Part shown: in pieces, positions 8,162 through 17,168 of the stretch
Layout: each line of letters starts with the position of its first letter
How positions within the stretch are numbered: the first letter of the stretch is position 1
Source of the DNA: JAUIAI01 sp045106815
GTDB lineage: Bacteria > Pseudomonadota > Gammaproteobacteria > Burkholderiales > Burkholderiaceae_E
DNA: 64,000 nt
Assembly: GCA_045106815.1 (NCBI GenBank)
Contig: JBGCFG010000041.1
Location: 1 to 64,000 of the forward strand
Direction: 5' to 3'
Translations under genes and position numbers: made by a program
The notes under the pieces: model-generated
What the model saw: only the letters and a program-made list of their open reading frames with translations
Databases searched by the model: none
Told to the model about the DNA's origin: nothing

Positions 8162-9922
8162 TTACATCCGGGAAGGGGCGGAAACGCCAATCAGACTCAA
8201 ACCGTTTTGCAACACCTGGCGAACGGCGAGCAGCAGTGTGAGGCGCGAGCGTCGTAACGATGCATCATCGACGAGAAATCTCTCGGCATTATAGTAACTA
8301 TGCAACTCGCCAGCTAAGTCCTTCAGATAAAAGGCGAGCGCATGCGGCGCGAGATCTATCGCTGCTGATTTGATGACGTCTGGCCATTCAGCGAGCTTTT
8401 TCATAAGTGAGTACTCACGTTCAGCTGTAAGTAAGGCGAGATCACTCGTCTGAACCGGCTGTTGCAAAATCGAGTCAACTTCTGCCGACTGTTGCTGCAA
8501 CACCGAACTGATGCGCGCGTGGGCATATTGAATGTAATAGACCGGGTTCTCGTCCGATTTCGACAGCGCCAGATCGATGTCAAAGACGAACTCTGTATCC
8601 GCCTTGCGAGAGATCAAAAAGAAGCGCACGGCGTCCCGACCTCTGACGATATCGGGCTCACCGTGATCGATACCGGCACCGCCGCTCCATTCAATCAGAT
8701 CGCGAACGGAGACATAGGAGCCGGCGCGCTTTGAGATTTTGACCTCTTCGCCGCCCCGCATGACCGTCACCATCTTATGCAGCACGTAATCAGGATAGCC
8801 TTTGGGAATGCCCACTTCGAGTGCAGCCAGGCCCGCGCGAACGCGAGCAATCGTGCCATGATGATCTGTCCCCTGGACGTTGATGGCGCGGGTAAAACCG
8901 CGCTCCCATTTCGTCACGTGGTAGGCCACATCGGGCACAAAATAGGTATACCCGCCATCGGTCTTGCGCATCACCCGATCTTTATCGTCACCAAAGTCGG
9001 TACTGCGCAGCCATAAGGCCTGGTCAGCCTCATAGGCATGGCCAGACGCAATCAGTGCCTCAACCGTCTTTTCGACCCGACCGTCCTCATAAAGTGACGA
9101 CTCTAGATAAAACCGGTCGAATTCAATACCAAAGGCTTTGAGATCGGCATTTTGCTCCGCTCGCAAATAAGCGACGGCGAACTCGCGAATGGCCTGAAGG
9201 TCATCGGCACTGCCTTTGGCTGTGACCTGACCCTGGTCTCCGCCATCCAGACTGGCACCCGCCAGATAATCTGATGCAATATCAGCGATGTAGTCACCGC
9301 GATAGCCATCAGCGGGAAAAGAAGGATCATCGACGCTGAGACCCCGGGCACGGGCCTGAACCGACAACGCAAGATTTTCTATTTGTGCGCCCGCGTCGTT
9401 GTAGTAGAACTCGCGCGCCACTTGCCAGCCGTTAGCAGCGAGCAAAGCAGACAAACAATCCCCCAGCACCGCTTGTCGACCATGCCCCACGTGAAGCGGC
9501 CCAGTCGGGTTGGCCGAAACAAACTCGACCACCACCGGCTGCCCGTTCGCATCGTGGTTAACGCCATAGCTGGCTCCGTCCTGCAACACCCGCCCGACCA
9601 CTTCCCGGCGAGCGTGATCACTCACCCGAATATTGATAAAGCCTGGCCCAGCAATCTCGAGACTGTCGATCAGCGCCTCATTCCGGTGCGCCATGACCTG
9701 GTCAAGCAAGCTCTGTGCAATTTCGCGGGGATTGCGCTTCAGAGGCTTAGCCACTTGCAACGCCAGGTTACATGCAAGGTCACCATGCGAGGCCTGGCGA
9801 GGGCGATCGAGGGTCGCACGGGGCGCCTGATAGTCCGGTGGTAAATCTGCCGCCTGGGCAAGCAAGTGTTCAAGCGCGGAATCGAATTGCGCTGCAATGA
9901 GATCTTTTTGTTCGCGTAACAT
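8162..9922 (-). CDS. argS: Arginyl-tRNA synthetase
   Basis: The 586-residue class I synthetase has an N-terminal Add-1 domain, a HIGH box at H144-V-G-H147 in GPLHVGHGRQAVLGD, and KISKRAG at 395-401 in place of KMSKS, as is usual for betaproteobacterial ArgRS. It ends with the helical anticodon-binding domain (DALR-type) and closes on R-M. It charges tRNA-Arg. Key family motifs such as REFYYNDAGAQI and QGTDHHGTIARV are intact. The ATG at 9922 has no strong ribosome binding site. It is the first gene of the argS-SPOR-dsbA run. Confidence 0.97.
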   Translation of the reverse strand: MLREQKDLIAAQFDSALEHLLAQAADLPPDYQAPRATLDRPRQASHGDLACNLALQVAKPLKRNPREIAQSLLDQVMAHRNEALIDSLEIAGPGFINIRVSDHARREVVGRVLQDGASYGVNHDANGQPVVVEFVSANPTGPLHVGHGRQAVLGDCLSALLAANGWQVAREFYYNDAGAQIENLALSVQARARGLSVDDPSFPADGYRGDYIADIASDYLAGASLDGGDQGQVTAKGSADDLQAIREFAVAYLRAEQNADLKAFGIEFDRFYLESSLYEDGRVEKTVEALIASGHAYEADQALWLRSTDFGDDKDRVMRKTDGGYTYFVPDVAYHVTKWERGFTRAINVQGTDHHGTIARVRAGLAALEVGIPKGYPDYVLHKMVTVMRGGEEVKISKRAGSYVSVRDLIEWSGGAGIDHGEPDIVRGRDAVRFFLISRKADTEFVFDIDLALSKSDENPVYYIQYAHARISSVLQQQSAEVDSILQQPVQTSDLALLTAEREYSLMKKLAEWPDVIKSAAIDLAPHALAFYLKDLAGELHSYYNAERFLVDDASLRRSRLTLLLAVRQVLQNGLSLIGVSAPSRM

Positions 9923-10029
9923 GCAAACAATTGTACTTGGCAGTGCTACCTAAAATTACGCACACTGTGGTCTGCTGCGCCAACCGGACCGAACGACCTG
10001 TCGGTTTCAATTAAAACAACCAACGACTC

Positions 10030-10692
10030 ATGACTGTCTCCCCACCGAACCAACCGGATCTCGCTTTCGCCCTGGACCACCTGGTGCTAGCGGCAGACAG
10101 TTTGGCATCGGGCAATGAATATCTATTGCAACGCTTTGGTGTGGAGACGCAACCCGGCGGTCAGCACTTGGGCTATGGCACCCACAACAGTTTGCTGCAG
10201 GTCGGTGGCGGTACTTATCTCGAAGTCATCGCACCAGACCCGTCTCAGCCGGCGCCTGATCAGCCTCGGCCATTTGGGCTGGACAGTCCCGGACTACGTG
10301 AGCGTATCGCGGTCAGACCTCGCCTAATTCACTATGTGATGAGGACCGCGCAGATTGAAGCACTGGCTGCGCTTATCGGCTACGACCCAGGTCCCATCAA
10401 AGAAATGACCCGAGGCGACCTGACCTGGCAATTGGCCTTGAGACCGATGGCAGGGCGTCCGACCGATATGCTTTTTCCGTCCCTGATTAACTGGGGGAAT
10501 CACCCATCACCGGGCAGAACGCTTCCGTCCCGGGGCGCCGTGATGACTTCTCTGCATTTAAGGGGGCCACATGACGATTGTGCGCGGCTTGGTGTGCTGA
10601 CGAAGGACAGACGCATCCAGGTGAGCGAGCATGCCAGCGCCATGATTGCCGCAGAATTCCAAACGCCTAAGGGCTGGACTATCTTGGATTAG
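10030..10692 (+). CDS. VOC/glyoxalase-like domain protein
   Basis: This 220-residue protein starts with DLAFALDHLVLAADSLASGN, which matches the first beta-alpha-beta unit of glyoxalase_3-type (PF13468) proteins. It continues with GQHLGYGTHNSLLQVGGGTYLEVIAPDP, containing the metal-ligand-like His and Glu positions. The second half has LFPSLINWGNHPSPGRTLP, also typical of this group. VOC proteins catalyse metal-dependent isomerase, dioxygenase or lyase reactions; the substrate here is unknown. It is a single gene, divergent from argS and convergent with the acyl-CoA ligase, with a strong palindrome in the convergent gap. Confidence 0.75.
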   Translation: MTVSPPNQPDLAFALDHLVLAADSLASGNEYLLQRFGVETQPGGQHLGYGTHNSLLQVGGGTYLEVIAPDPSQPAPDQPRPFGLDSPGLRERIAVRPRLIHYVMRTAQIEALAALIGYDPGPIKEMTRGDLTWQLALRPMAGRPTDMLFPSLINWGNHPSPGRTLPSRGAVMTSLHLRGPHDDCARLGVLTKDRRIQVSEHASAMIAAEFQTPKGWTILD

Positions 10693-10709
10693 ACTGGCCG
10701 CTTGTTACA

Positions 10710-10738
10710 GCCGCATAGTGCAACTAGTTGCACTCGGC
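10710..10738. terminator. Perfect 18-bp palindrome between convergent genes
   Basis: AGTGCAACTAGTTGCACT at 10717-10734 is fully self-complementary. It is flanked by GCCG (10710-10713) and CGGC (10735-10738), which extend the possible stem. It sits between the 3' ends of the VOC gene and the acyl-CoA ligase gene. A bidirectional terminator is the simplest reading, but the U tract is short on both sides. Confidence 0.45.
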
Positions 10739-10744
10739 TTGCAC

Positions 10745-12475
10745 TCACCCGTCAATGGCACCGGCGGAATCAATTTGCTTTCGCAGCACATGCTTTTGAA
10801 TCTTGCCGGTTGATGTTTTGGGAAGCTCCAAAAACCGGACCTCTTTTGGACACTTAAAGCCAGCTAAGGCACCGCGGCAGTGATCTATCAGCGCCTGGGC
10901 ATCGACCGTTGCACCAGCTTTGAGTTCTACAAATGCGAGTGGGGTCTCGCCCCATTTGTCATCCGGCTTGGCAACCACGGCGCACGCCAGGACGGCCTCG
11001 TGCCGGTACAACACGTCTTCCACTTCAATCGATGAAATGTTTTCCCCGCCGGAAATAATGATGTCTTTCGCCCTGTCTTTGAGTTTGACATAGCCATCTG
11101 GGTCAATCACGCCAAGGTCGCCCGTGTGAAACCACCCGCCCGCAAACGCCTCGGCTGTGGCGGATGGATTCTTTAGATAGCCCTTCATGGTGATGTTGCC
11201 GCGAAAAACGACTTCTCCCATTGTGTTGCCATCTGCCGGCACCGGCTTGAGGGTTTCAGGGTCAAGCACCGTCATGCTTTGTTGGACCTGATAGCGCACA
11301 CCTTGCCGCGCATTGCGCTGAGCCTGTTCGCCAAGCGGAAGCTGCGCCCAGTCAGGCTGCTTAGCGCACACAGCGGCCGGGCCATAGACTTCTGTCAGGC
11401 CGTAAACGTGGGTAACGTCAAAACCGAGACGATCCATGCCTTCAATCATGCTGGCCGGCGGCGAAGCACCCGCCACCATGGCCTTCACAGTCCAGTCGAT
11501 ACCCGCACTAAGGTCAGACGGTGCATTGATTAGGCCCGCGTGTACGACTGGCGCGCCGCAGTAGTGGGTGACTCGATGGGCTCGGATCAATTCAAAAATC
11601 AGGGCAGGATCTACTTTGCGCAAGCAAACATGCGTGCCGGCGACAGCGGCAATGGTCCAGGGGAAGCACCACCCATTGCAATGAAACATGGGAAGCGTCC
11701 ACAGATACACCGGGTGACGAGGCAGATTCCAGGCAACGATGTTGCCAACCGCATTTAGATAGGCGCCACGATGATGTACCACCACGCCTTTCGGGTTGCC
11801 CGTCGTTCCTGAGGTGTAGTTCAGCGCCAGGGCACGCCACTCGTGATCAGGCCCGCTCAGTGTTGGATCATTCGGTGTTGGAATGCCTGAAGCCGATTGT
11901 GTGTCCAGTGCTTGAGCGCCTCGCTCAAGCACGTGATCAAAATCATGCTCGCCGACTCGCTTGACCTCGGCACTCGCCCCCTTAACAAACACCGGGTCGA
12001 GCACATCTATCACCAGCGGCAACGGCTGACCATTTTTACGCATCTGTTCTAGCGCGGCCTCCACGGGCTCAGCAAACTCGGCGTCTGCGATCAGCACCCG
12101 CGCTTCACTGTGATCGAGAATGAATGCAATCGTGGCGGCATCCAGTCGGGTATTGATGCTGTTGAGCACGGCGCCGAGCATCGGCACGCCATAGTGCGCA
12201 TCAACCATGGCCGGTGTGTTGGGCAACATGACCGCGACTGTATCGCCTGCGCCGATACCCATTTGCTGTAATGCAGTCGCAAGACTTTGCGCTCTGCGCG
12301 CAACCTCAGACCAGGTCAGCCGCAACTCACCATGCACAACTGCAAGACGATCCGGATAGACATCTGCCGCCCAGTAGACAAGCGAAACCGGCGTTAGTGC
12401 AGCAAAGTTTGCTTCGAGTTGGGGCAAATCATCATCGAACATGCCCGCCGTTGTCTCGCGCATTAACTCGCTCAT
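10745..12475 (-). CDS. AMP-forming acyl-CoA synthetase
   Basis: The 576-residue ANL-superfamily ligase has the ATP-binding motif YTSGTTGNPKGVV, the motif VYGLTEVYGPA, the hinge and ribose-binding segment GWFHTGDLGVIDPDGYVKLKDR, the core AKDIIISGGENISSIEVEDV, and a C-terminal catalytic lysine in KTSTGKIQKHVLR. It activates a carboxylic acid to the adenylate and then to the CoA thioester. The sequence is closest in style to the medium/short-chain group that includes DmdB-like and pimeloyl/fatty acyl ligases, with WTLPMFHCNGWCFPW, but the chain length cannot be fixed from sequence alone. It is monocistronic, with a convergent palindrome at its 3' end. Confidence 0.92.
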   Translation of the reverse strand: MSELMRETTAGMFDDDLPQLEANFAALTPVSLVYWAADVYPDRLAVVHGELRLTWSEVARRAQSLATALQQMGIGAGDTVAVMLPNTPAMVDAHYGVPMLGAVLNSINTRLDAATIAFILDHSEARVLIADAEFAEPVEAALEQMRKNGQPLPLVIDVLDPVFVKGASAEVKRVGEHDFDHVLERGAQALDTQSASGIPTPNDPTLSGPDHEWRALALNYTSGTTGNPKGVVVHHRGAYLNAVGNIVAWNLPRHPVYLWTLPMFHCNGWCFPWTIAAVAGTHVCLRKVDPALIFELIRAHRVTHYCGAPVVHAGLINAPSDLSAGIDWTVKAMVAGASPPASMIEGMDRLGFDVTHVYGLTEVYGPAAVCAKQPDWAQLPLGEQAQRNARQGVRYQVQQSMTVLDPETLKPVPADGNTMGEVVFRGNITMKGYLKNPSATAEAFAGGWFHTGDLGVIDPDGYVKLKDRAKDIIISGGENISSIEVEDVLYRHEAVLACAVVAKPDDKWGETPLAFVELKAGATVDAQALIDHCRGALAGFKCPKEVRFLELPKTSTGKIQKHVLRKQIDSAGAIDG

Positions 12476-12569
12476 TCAGGTCTCCTATTTGGATTGCGCT
12501 CGGGCGCTTCACTCTACGCCGCCGCTTTGCAGCAAGCTTACTCCTGTCAGTCCGAAATTCAACAATGGG

Positions 12570-13604
12570 CTATTGGCCCAGACTCGGCGGCTCTACCGTC
12601 TTGACCCGTGCACGGGCAAACAGCCAGTCCAGATAGCGACCAACCTGAAGGTTTTCGCGCGAGGCGACGTTTGTCGAGGGAACAGCAACCAGCCTGCCAT
12701 CTTCAAGTCGGGCAAACTCAAATGAAAACACGAAGAATGGATACTGGCCCATGCGAAGGTCCGTAATTCTGACACTTGAATCGACCTCGCTCACGGTGTA
12801 AAAGCCCTTTGAGAATCTTCGAATTCTATTGGCAGAAACGACATCGGCTGTCTCAGCATCGAGGGCTTCATCACGCGAAAACGCCGTGAATCGAATCTGC
12901 TGTTCAGGCGCTACGAACGGGTCAAGCAACGAGTAGTAGCCTTCTTCATAGCGATCAGGGTGCATCAACACGATACGCCAAAGGACGGAATTTAGCGGCG
13001 TTGGCGTAACGAGTATTCGGTCGGCTGGCAAGCCACTGGCAGCCGAAGTCTGCGCGACAACCTGCGTGACCTGATGTTGGGCGTAGGCCGTCCAACCGAG
13101 GTAGGCTGTCGATAAGATCAAACCGAACAGGTTCCATCGGAAACGGGATTTTCGCCCCGACCAGATGGCGATGATGACCCCCATGATCAGCGGCAGCGTG
13201 TAAAGCGGGTCAACGATAAAAATGCTACCTAAGCCAACGGGCGTGTCATCTCTCGGCAAAAACAGTTGCGTGCCATAGACGGTCATGGCATCAAGACCAG
13301 CATGCGTGCACAGCACCAACCACACCATGACCCACCATCGGAAGAACTGGTTCAAGCTGCGGGTTACCCCGGCAAATAAAAATGCAATGAGCGGTGCGGC
13401 AAGCGTTTGCCAAAAGAACGAATGTGTCTCTCCTCGGTGACGGACCATGTTTGAAATGCCGTCACCGAAGTCAATCAGAGCATCCAGATCCGGCAATGTG
13501 CCGGCCACTGCGCCCAATAGCGCACTGCGCCAAACCGGTTGTCGCTTCCCCATTACTGCGACACCAACTGCGGCGCCGAGCGCCATTTGAGTCACCGAAT
13601 CCAT
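12570..13604 (-). CDS. YdjM-like inner-membrane metal-dependent hydrolase family protein
   Basis: The 344-residue protein opens with MDSVTQMALGAAVGVAV and has GTLPDLDALI and RHRGETHSFFW. These are the Asp/His motifs of the YdjM/LexA-regulated membrane hydrolase family (PF04307). A further D and H come from LVLCTHAGLDAMTVYGTQLF. About five hydrophobic segments occupy the first 190 residues. The C-terminal 150 residues form a soluble domain with strand-rich segments. The family is annotated as a putative metal-dependent hydrolase, but its substrate is unknown. It stands alone between the acyl-CoA ligase and panE genes. Confidence 0.85.
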   Translation of the reverse strand: MDSVTQMALGAAVGVAVMGKRQPVWRSALLGAVAGTLPDLDALIDFGDGISNMVRHRGETHSFFWQTLAAPLIAFLFAGVTRSLNQFFRWWVMVWLVLCTHAGLDAMTVYGTQLFLPRDDTPVGLGSIFIVDPLYTLPLIMGVIIAIWSGRKSRFRWNLFGLILSTAYLGWTAYAQHQVTQVVAQTSAASGLPADRILVTPTPLNSVLWRIVLMHPDRYEEGYYSLLDPFVAPEQQIRFTAFSRDEALDAETADVVSANRIRRFSKGFYTVSEVDSSVRITDLRMGQYPFFVFSFEFARLEDGRLVAVPSTNVASRENLQVGRYLDWLFARARVKTVEPPSLGQ

Positions 13605-13648
13605 GGCGTGTGCTCTGCCTCTTGTGTCTGACTGCTTTTAGAAAAAAT

Positions 13649-14653
13649 TCAATTGAGCTGATGCGATTTCGCAAACACGCGCGACAAGCCTAGCAATGAA
13701 TCAAGATGGGGGGTCGGTACCCCTACCTGTGTGGCAATTTCGCGCACCACCGTCACCAGCGCATCAAGCTCGAGCGGCTTTCCAGCCTCGACATCCTGAA
13801 GCATCGAAGTTTTGAATCGACCCAGCTTCTCAGTGACTTGATGACGGCTCTCGGGCTCGGTCGTGATCGGCAGGCCGATTTTCGCACCGACCTGTGCTGC
13901 TTCAGCCATGACCGCTGACAGGTAACCCCGCAAAAGAGGGTCTTGCAAAATGGTGTCAGACCAAGCGCCGGTGATGGCAGAGATCGGATTCATCGTCATG
14001 TTGCCCCACAACTTAAACCAGATATCGGCATGAATATTGTCTGACACGTCAACATCAAACTTTGCTTGTTTAAAGAGATCCGCTATCCGCGTTAATCGAT
14101 CAGTCAGTTGCCGCGACGGTTCACCGAAAATCAGCCGATTGCCCAGATTGCGCTGAATCTGACCGGGTGCCCGCGTTGAGCCAGCCAGGTGAACGACGCA
14201 ACCTAATACCTGACCAGCGGGGAACGCTTGACTAACGGAACCGCCCGGATCGACCGCATTGAGTGCCAGGTTGGCGGGCGCGCCCTCCAACCCGGTGGTG
14301 AACCACCAGGGCACGCCATTCATAGCGGACAACACAATCGTGTTAGGCCCGATTAGTGGCTGCAACTGAGACGCCAGACTCGACATGGCGTTGTACTTCA
14401 CCGAAATCACAACCAGATCTTGCTCACCAATGGCGCCAGCGTCATCACTGGCTGACACCGGCGCATCGAACACTTTTGCATGCTCGCCCGAGCGGTCTGC
14501 GTCGGGCTCAAAGAGTTGCAAGCCGTTAGCTTGCAGTGCACTGAGCGTTTGTCCCCGCGCGAGCAGTGTCAGCTTTACTTCTGGAACGTTGGCTGCCAGC
14601 CGTGCAGCCATCAGCCCGCCAATCGCGCCTGCTCCTACGATCGTGACATTCAT
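13649..14653 (-). CDS. 2-dehydropantoate 2-reductase family protein (PanE/ApbA)
   Basis: The 334-residue protein begins NVTIVGAGAIGGLMAARLA, a textbook NADP-binding G-x-G-x-x-G. It carries the family motifs VISVKYNAMSSLASQLQPLIGPN, SAMNGVPWWF and, in the C-terminal helical domain, DIWFKLWGNMTMNPISAITG, where Lys and Asn are catalytic positions. PanE reduces ketopantoate to pantoate for CoA synthesis, but many paralogues act on other 2-keto acids. It overlaps the upstream PLP-enzyme gene by four bases (ATGA), implying translational coupling with an amino acid lyase. That makes a role outside pantothenate synthesis plausible, so I do not assign panE firmly. Confidence 0.85.
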   Translation of the reverse strand: MNVTIVGAGAIGGLMAARLAANVPEVKLTLLARGQTLSALQANGLQLFEPDADRSGEHAKVFDAPVSASDDAGAIGEQDLVVISVKYNAMSSLASQLQPLIGPNTIVLSAMNGVPWWFTTGLEGAPANLALNAVDPGGSVSQAFPAGQVLGCVVHLAGSTRAPGQIQRNLGNRLIFGEPSRQLTDRLTRIADLFKQAKFDVDVSDNIHADIWFKLWGNMTMNPISAITGAWSDTILQDPLLRGYLSAVMAEAAQVGAKIGLPITTEPESRHQVTEKLGRFKTSMLQDVEAGKPLELDALVTVVREIATQVGVPTPHLDSLLGLSRVFAKSHQLN

Positions 14654-15867
14654 GTTGACGCCTTTCTCATGGCTTCGAAACCCTGGCCCAGGTCTGCAAT
14701 CAAGTCGTCGGGTGATTCAAGGCCGATGTGAAGTCTCACCAGCGGGCCTCCCTCCCAGGGCTTGATGGTCCTGAGTGAGCCGATACTCGCTGGCATGATC
14801 AAGCTCTCATAGCCACCCCATGAGTAACCAATACCAAAGTGAGCGCGATGATCGACGAGTGCGGCAATCGCGTTCTCGTCAAAGCGCGGGTCGAGTTCAA
14901 ATGAAAACAATCCGCTCGAGCCAGAAAAGTCTCGCTTGAAAAGCTCATGCTGCGGATGTTCTGGCAGGCCGGGATGCAACACTGACAAAACCTCCGGTTG
15001 CTGCTGTAACCAACGAGCTACCGCCAGCGCGCCTTTTTCGTGTTGACGCATGCGTACCTGGGCAGTACGCAACCCACGCAGAATCAAAAACGCATCATCT
15101 CCGCCGACACAAAGCCCTAACTCACGCACGGCCCTATAAACGGGCAACCAGTGAGCCTCGCGAACAACGATGGCGCCCATCAAGACATCCGAATGACCGC
15201 TCCAATATTTGGTCAAGGGCAAAAGCGATACATCTACTCCCCAGTCAAACGGACGCGCAAACGCGGGCGACGCCCAAGCATTGTCGACCATGCTGATCAA
15301 ACCACGTGAACGCGCCATCGCGCACAAGGCACGCATGTCCTGCAGCTCGAATGTATAGCTGCCCGGGCTTTCCAGATATAGAACCTTGGTGGCAGGCGTG
15401 ATGAGTGCGGCAACTTCATCTGCGTTAGCCGTGGGGGCAAAAAATACCGGGCGAATGCCAAGCTTCGTCATCATGCCTTGGGCGAAGTTGCGCGCGGGCC
15501 CGTAGACGGAATCGCTCATCAGCACTTCATCGCCGGGCTCGAGAAACGCAAGCAATGCGGTCGTGATGGCAGCCAGGCCGCTGGGCATAATGGCTGCGCG
15601 GCACTCATGCCCCCGGCCTTCGATTTCAGCCAGCGCATCCATTAATGCAAATGTGGTTGGCGTCCCAACGGTACCGTAAGTGCTGGCATGGCGCGCGCCC
15701 GTGGCAGATTCGCGGCCGCGTTCACGGGCCTGCGCCAGGTTGTCGAACAAGACTGTCGATGCCCGATAAACCGGGAGATTTGCAGTGGAAATCCTCGACT
15801 CAAATCGTCGGGCAGTTTCAACAAATGCTGTTTCCAGCTCAGGCTCATTAGGTGTTGCGGGCATCAT
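14650..15867 (-). CDS. metC: Cys/Met-metabolism PLP-dependent enzyme, cystathionine beta-lyase type
   Basis: The protein has 405 residues from the ATG at 15867. The frame stays open to a TTG at 15900, but neither that codon nor ATG 15864 has a well-placed ribosome site. Features of the fold-type I trans-sulfuration family are present: STYGTVGTPTTFALMDALAEIEG, AIMPSGLAAITTALLAFL, the PLP-facing segment LYLESPGSYTFELQDM, SMVDNAWASP and the Schiff-base lysine in LPLTKYWSGHSDV. The K-Y-W/L-x-G-H-S-D pattern fits cystathionine beta-lyase (MetC) better than gamma-synthase. The reaction would be cleavage of cystathionine to homocysteine, pyruvate and ammonia. It overlaps the panE-like gene by four bases. 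Confidence 0.88.
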   Translation of the reverse strand: MMPATPNEPELETAFVETARRFESRISTANLPVYRASTVLFDNLAQARERGRESATGARHASTYGTVGTPTTFALMDALAEIEGRGHECRAAIMPSGLAAITTALLAFLEPGDEVLMSDSVYGPARNFAQGMMTKLGIRPVFFAPTANADEVAALITPATKVLYLESPGSYTFELQDMRALCAMARSRGLISMVDNAWASPAFARPFDWGVDVSLLPLTKYWSGHSDVLMGAIVVREAHWLPVYRAVRELGLCVGGDDAFLILRGLRTAQVRMRQHEKGALAVARWLQQQPEVLSVLHPGLPEHPQHELFKRDFSGSSGLFSFELDPRFDENAIAALVDHRAHFGIGYSWGGYESLIMPASIGSLRTIKPWEGGPLVRLHIGLESPDDLIADLGQGFEAMRKAST

Positions 15868-15918
15868 CCTCTCACTCACTGAATCGGGCCGACGGCTCAA
15901 TCGCCGTAGTGCGCAGGC

Positions 15919-16620
15919 ATGGTATCAGTTTGCGGTGAGCAACCAGGACCTGTTAACACTATGATCGTGAGTATGACCAGGCCTCTCAAGCAACCAGCGG
16001 GTGTACGCGAATCATCTGAACAGGCAACCGCTGCGCTTCCCAACTATCGTCGCGTCTTGTGGTTCGCATTTTGGATTAATGCGGTGATGTTCGTAGTGGA
16101 ACTGTTTGGGGCCATGAGTGCTCAAGCACTTTCATTGTTGGCCGACGCAATCGATTTTTTCGGCGATGCCGGCAACTATCTGGTATCGCTACTGGTACTG
16201 ACCGCCAGCCCTGCCCGACGCGCCGGGGTTGCGCTCTTTAAAGGCATCGTGATGGCTGGCTTTGGTGTGTTTATCTGCCTACAGATCTACAGTCACATGC
16301 AAGCTGGTACCGTTCCGGCGGCCTTCACGATGGGCGTCATTGGCATACTGGCCCTATTGGCTAATCTAGCAGTTACAGCGTTACTCTTTCCCCACCGTGA
16401 AGGCGACGCTAACCGACGCTCCGTGTGGCTGGCCACCCGAAACGATGCACTCAGTAATTTGGCAGTTGTGTTCGCTGCTGCTGGCGTTTTCGGGACTCAG
16501 TCTGGCTGGCCTGATTTGATGGTCGCTGGGCTGATGGCCGTACTAGCCCTCACCTCGGCCTGGTCAGTTATCCGCCAGGCCGTTGGCGAACTCATCCACC
16601 CATCTCAACGGCACAGCTAA
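15919..16620 (+). CDS. Cation diffusion facilitator family transporter, short form
   Basis: The 233-residue membrane protein has about six transmembrane segments. The CDF metal-site pattern appears twice: SLLADAIDFFGDAGNYL in TM2 (D and D where many members have H-x-x-x-D) and ATRNDALSNLAVVF in TM5 (N/D-x-x-x-N). The usual cytoplasmic CTD is missing, since the chain ends soon after TM6 at ELIHPSQRHS. The DxxxD arrangement in place of HxxxD hints at Mn or Fe rather than Zn, but this is inference. The start is uncertain: internal ATGs at 15961 and 15973 are equally plausible. The gene is divergent from metC. Confidence 0.82.
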   Translation: MVSVCGEQPGPVNTMIVSMTRPLKQPAGVRESSEQATAALPNYRRVLWFAFWINAVMFVVELFGAMSAQALSLLADAIDFFGDAGNYLVSLLVLTASPARRAGVALFKGIVMAGFGVFICLQIYSHMQAGTVPAAFTMGVIGILALLANLAVTALLFPHREGDANRRSVWLATRNDALSNLAVVFAAAGVFGTQSGWPDLMVAGLMAVLALTSAWSVIRQAVGELIHPSQRHS

Positions 16621-16625
16621 CCGCT

Positions 16626-16994
16626 TCAATTGGCATAGAACGGTTCGTTTGTGTACGTCACCCGCATCGGTACCGTCAGCGCCTGATGATCGTGAGTGAA
16701 GGTTATGGACCGCTCAGCGCGAGCCAGCCAATGGGCAATGGCTTTTCGCTCTGTGGGAGCAAACACCACCGCACCGGCCGCTGGGTCGCTAACGAACCGT
16801 TCATTGGCTCTGACCGCAGTTTCGTCTTCAACCGAAATGAATAAGCGACTGCCGGGTGCCAGAGTCGACTGGGATAAATGGCTATTGCTTGGCTCGAACA
16901 GTTCCTGCGCCAGAGCATGGGGGGCGTTGAGCGCCGCGCCGGCACAGAGCAGGCTGGCGGCCACGACAAAGGGGAGTGATTTTGTAATATTCAT
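16626..16994 (-). CDS. Hypothetical exported protein
   Basis: The 122-residue protein has a clear signal peptide (about residues 1-29, LPFVVAASLLCAGAALNAPHALA followed by QE). The mature part is about 93 residues and mixed alpha/beta, with GSRLFISVEDETAVRANERFV and a C-terminal strand-like ALTVPMRVTYTNEPFYAN. I recognise no family. A GAGG site just upstream supports ATG 16994. It is convergent with the CDF transporter, with only five bases between the stops, and upstream of it lies 174 bases without a gene. Confidence 0.65.
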   Translation of the reverse strand: MNITKSLPFVVAASLLCAGAALNAPHALAQELFEPSNSHLSQSTLAPGSRLFISVEDETAVRANERFVSDPAAGAVVFAPTERKAIAHWLARAERSITFTHDHQALTVPMRVTYTNEPFYAN

Positions 16995-17168
16995 GATGAC
17001 CTCGCTGACCCGATCTAGCGGCTTGGATGCACCGACTAGATCCTATGCGTTGATTGTCACCACAACTGATAGCAGCCAATACTCGGTCTGAATGCCGTTT
17101 GGTCACCTTCAGGTCTCAAAACGGTCTCAGACGGCAGATTCAACCTGCTCCCCAACCCGTTCTGGCAG

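Noticed and set aside
13649..14653. Firm assignment as pantothenate-pathway PanE
   Set aside because: The family has many non-pantothenate members, and the gene is coupled to a trans-sulfuration enzyme, so only the family call is kept.
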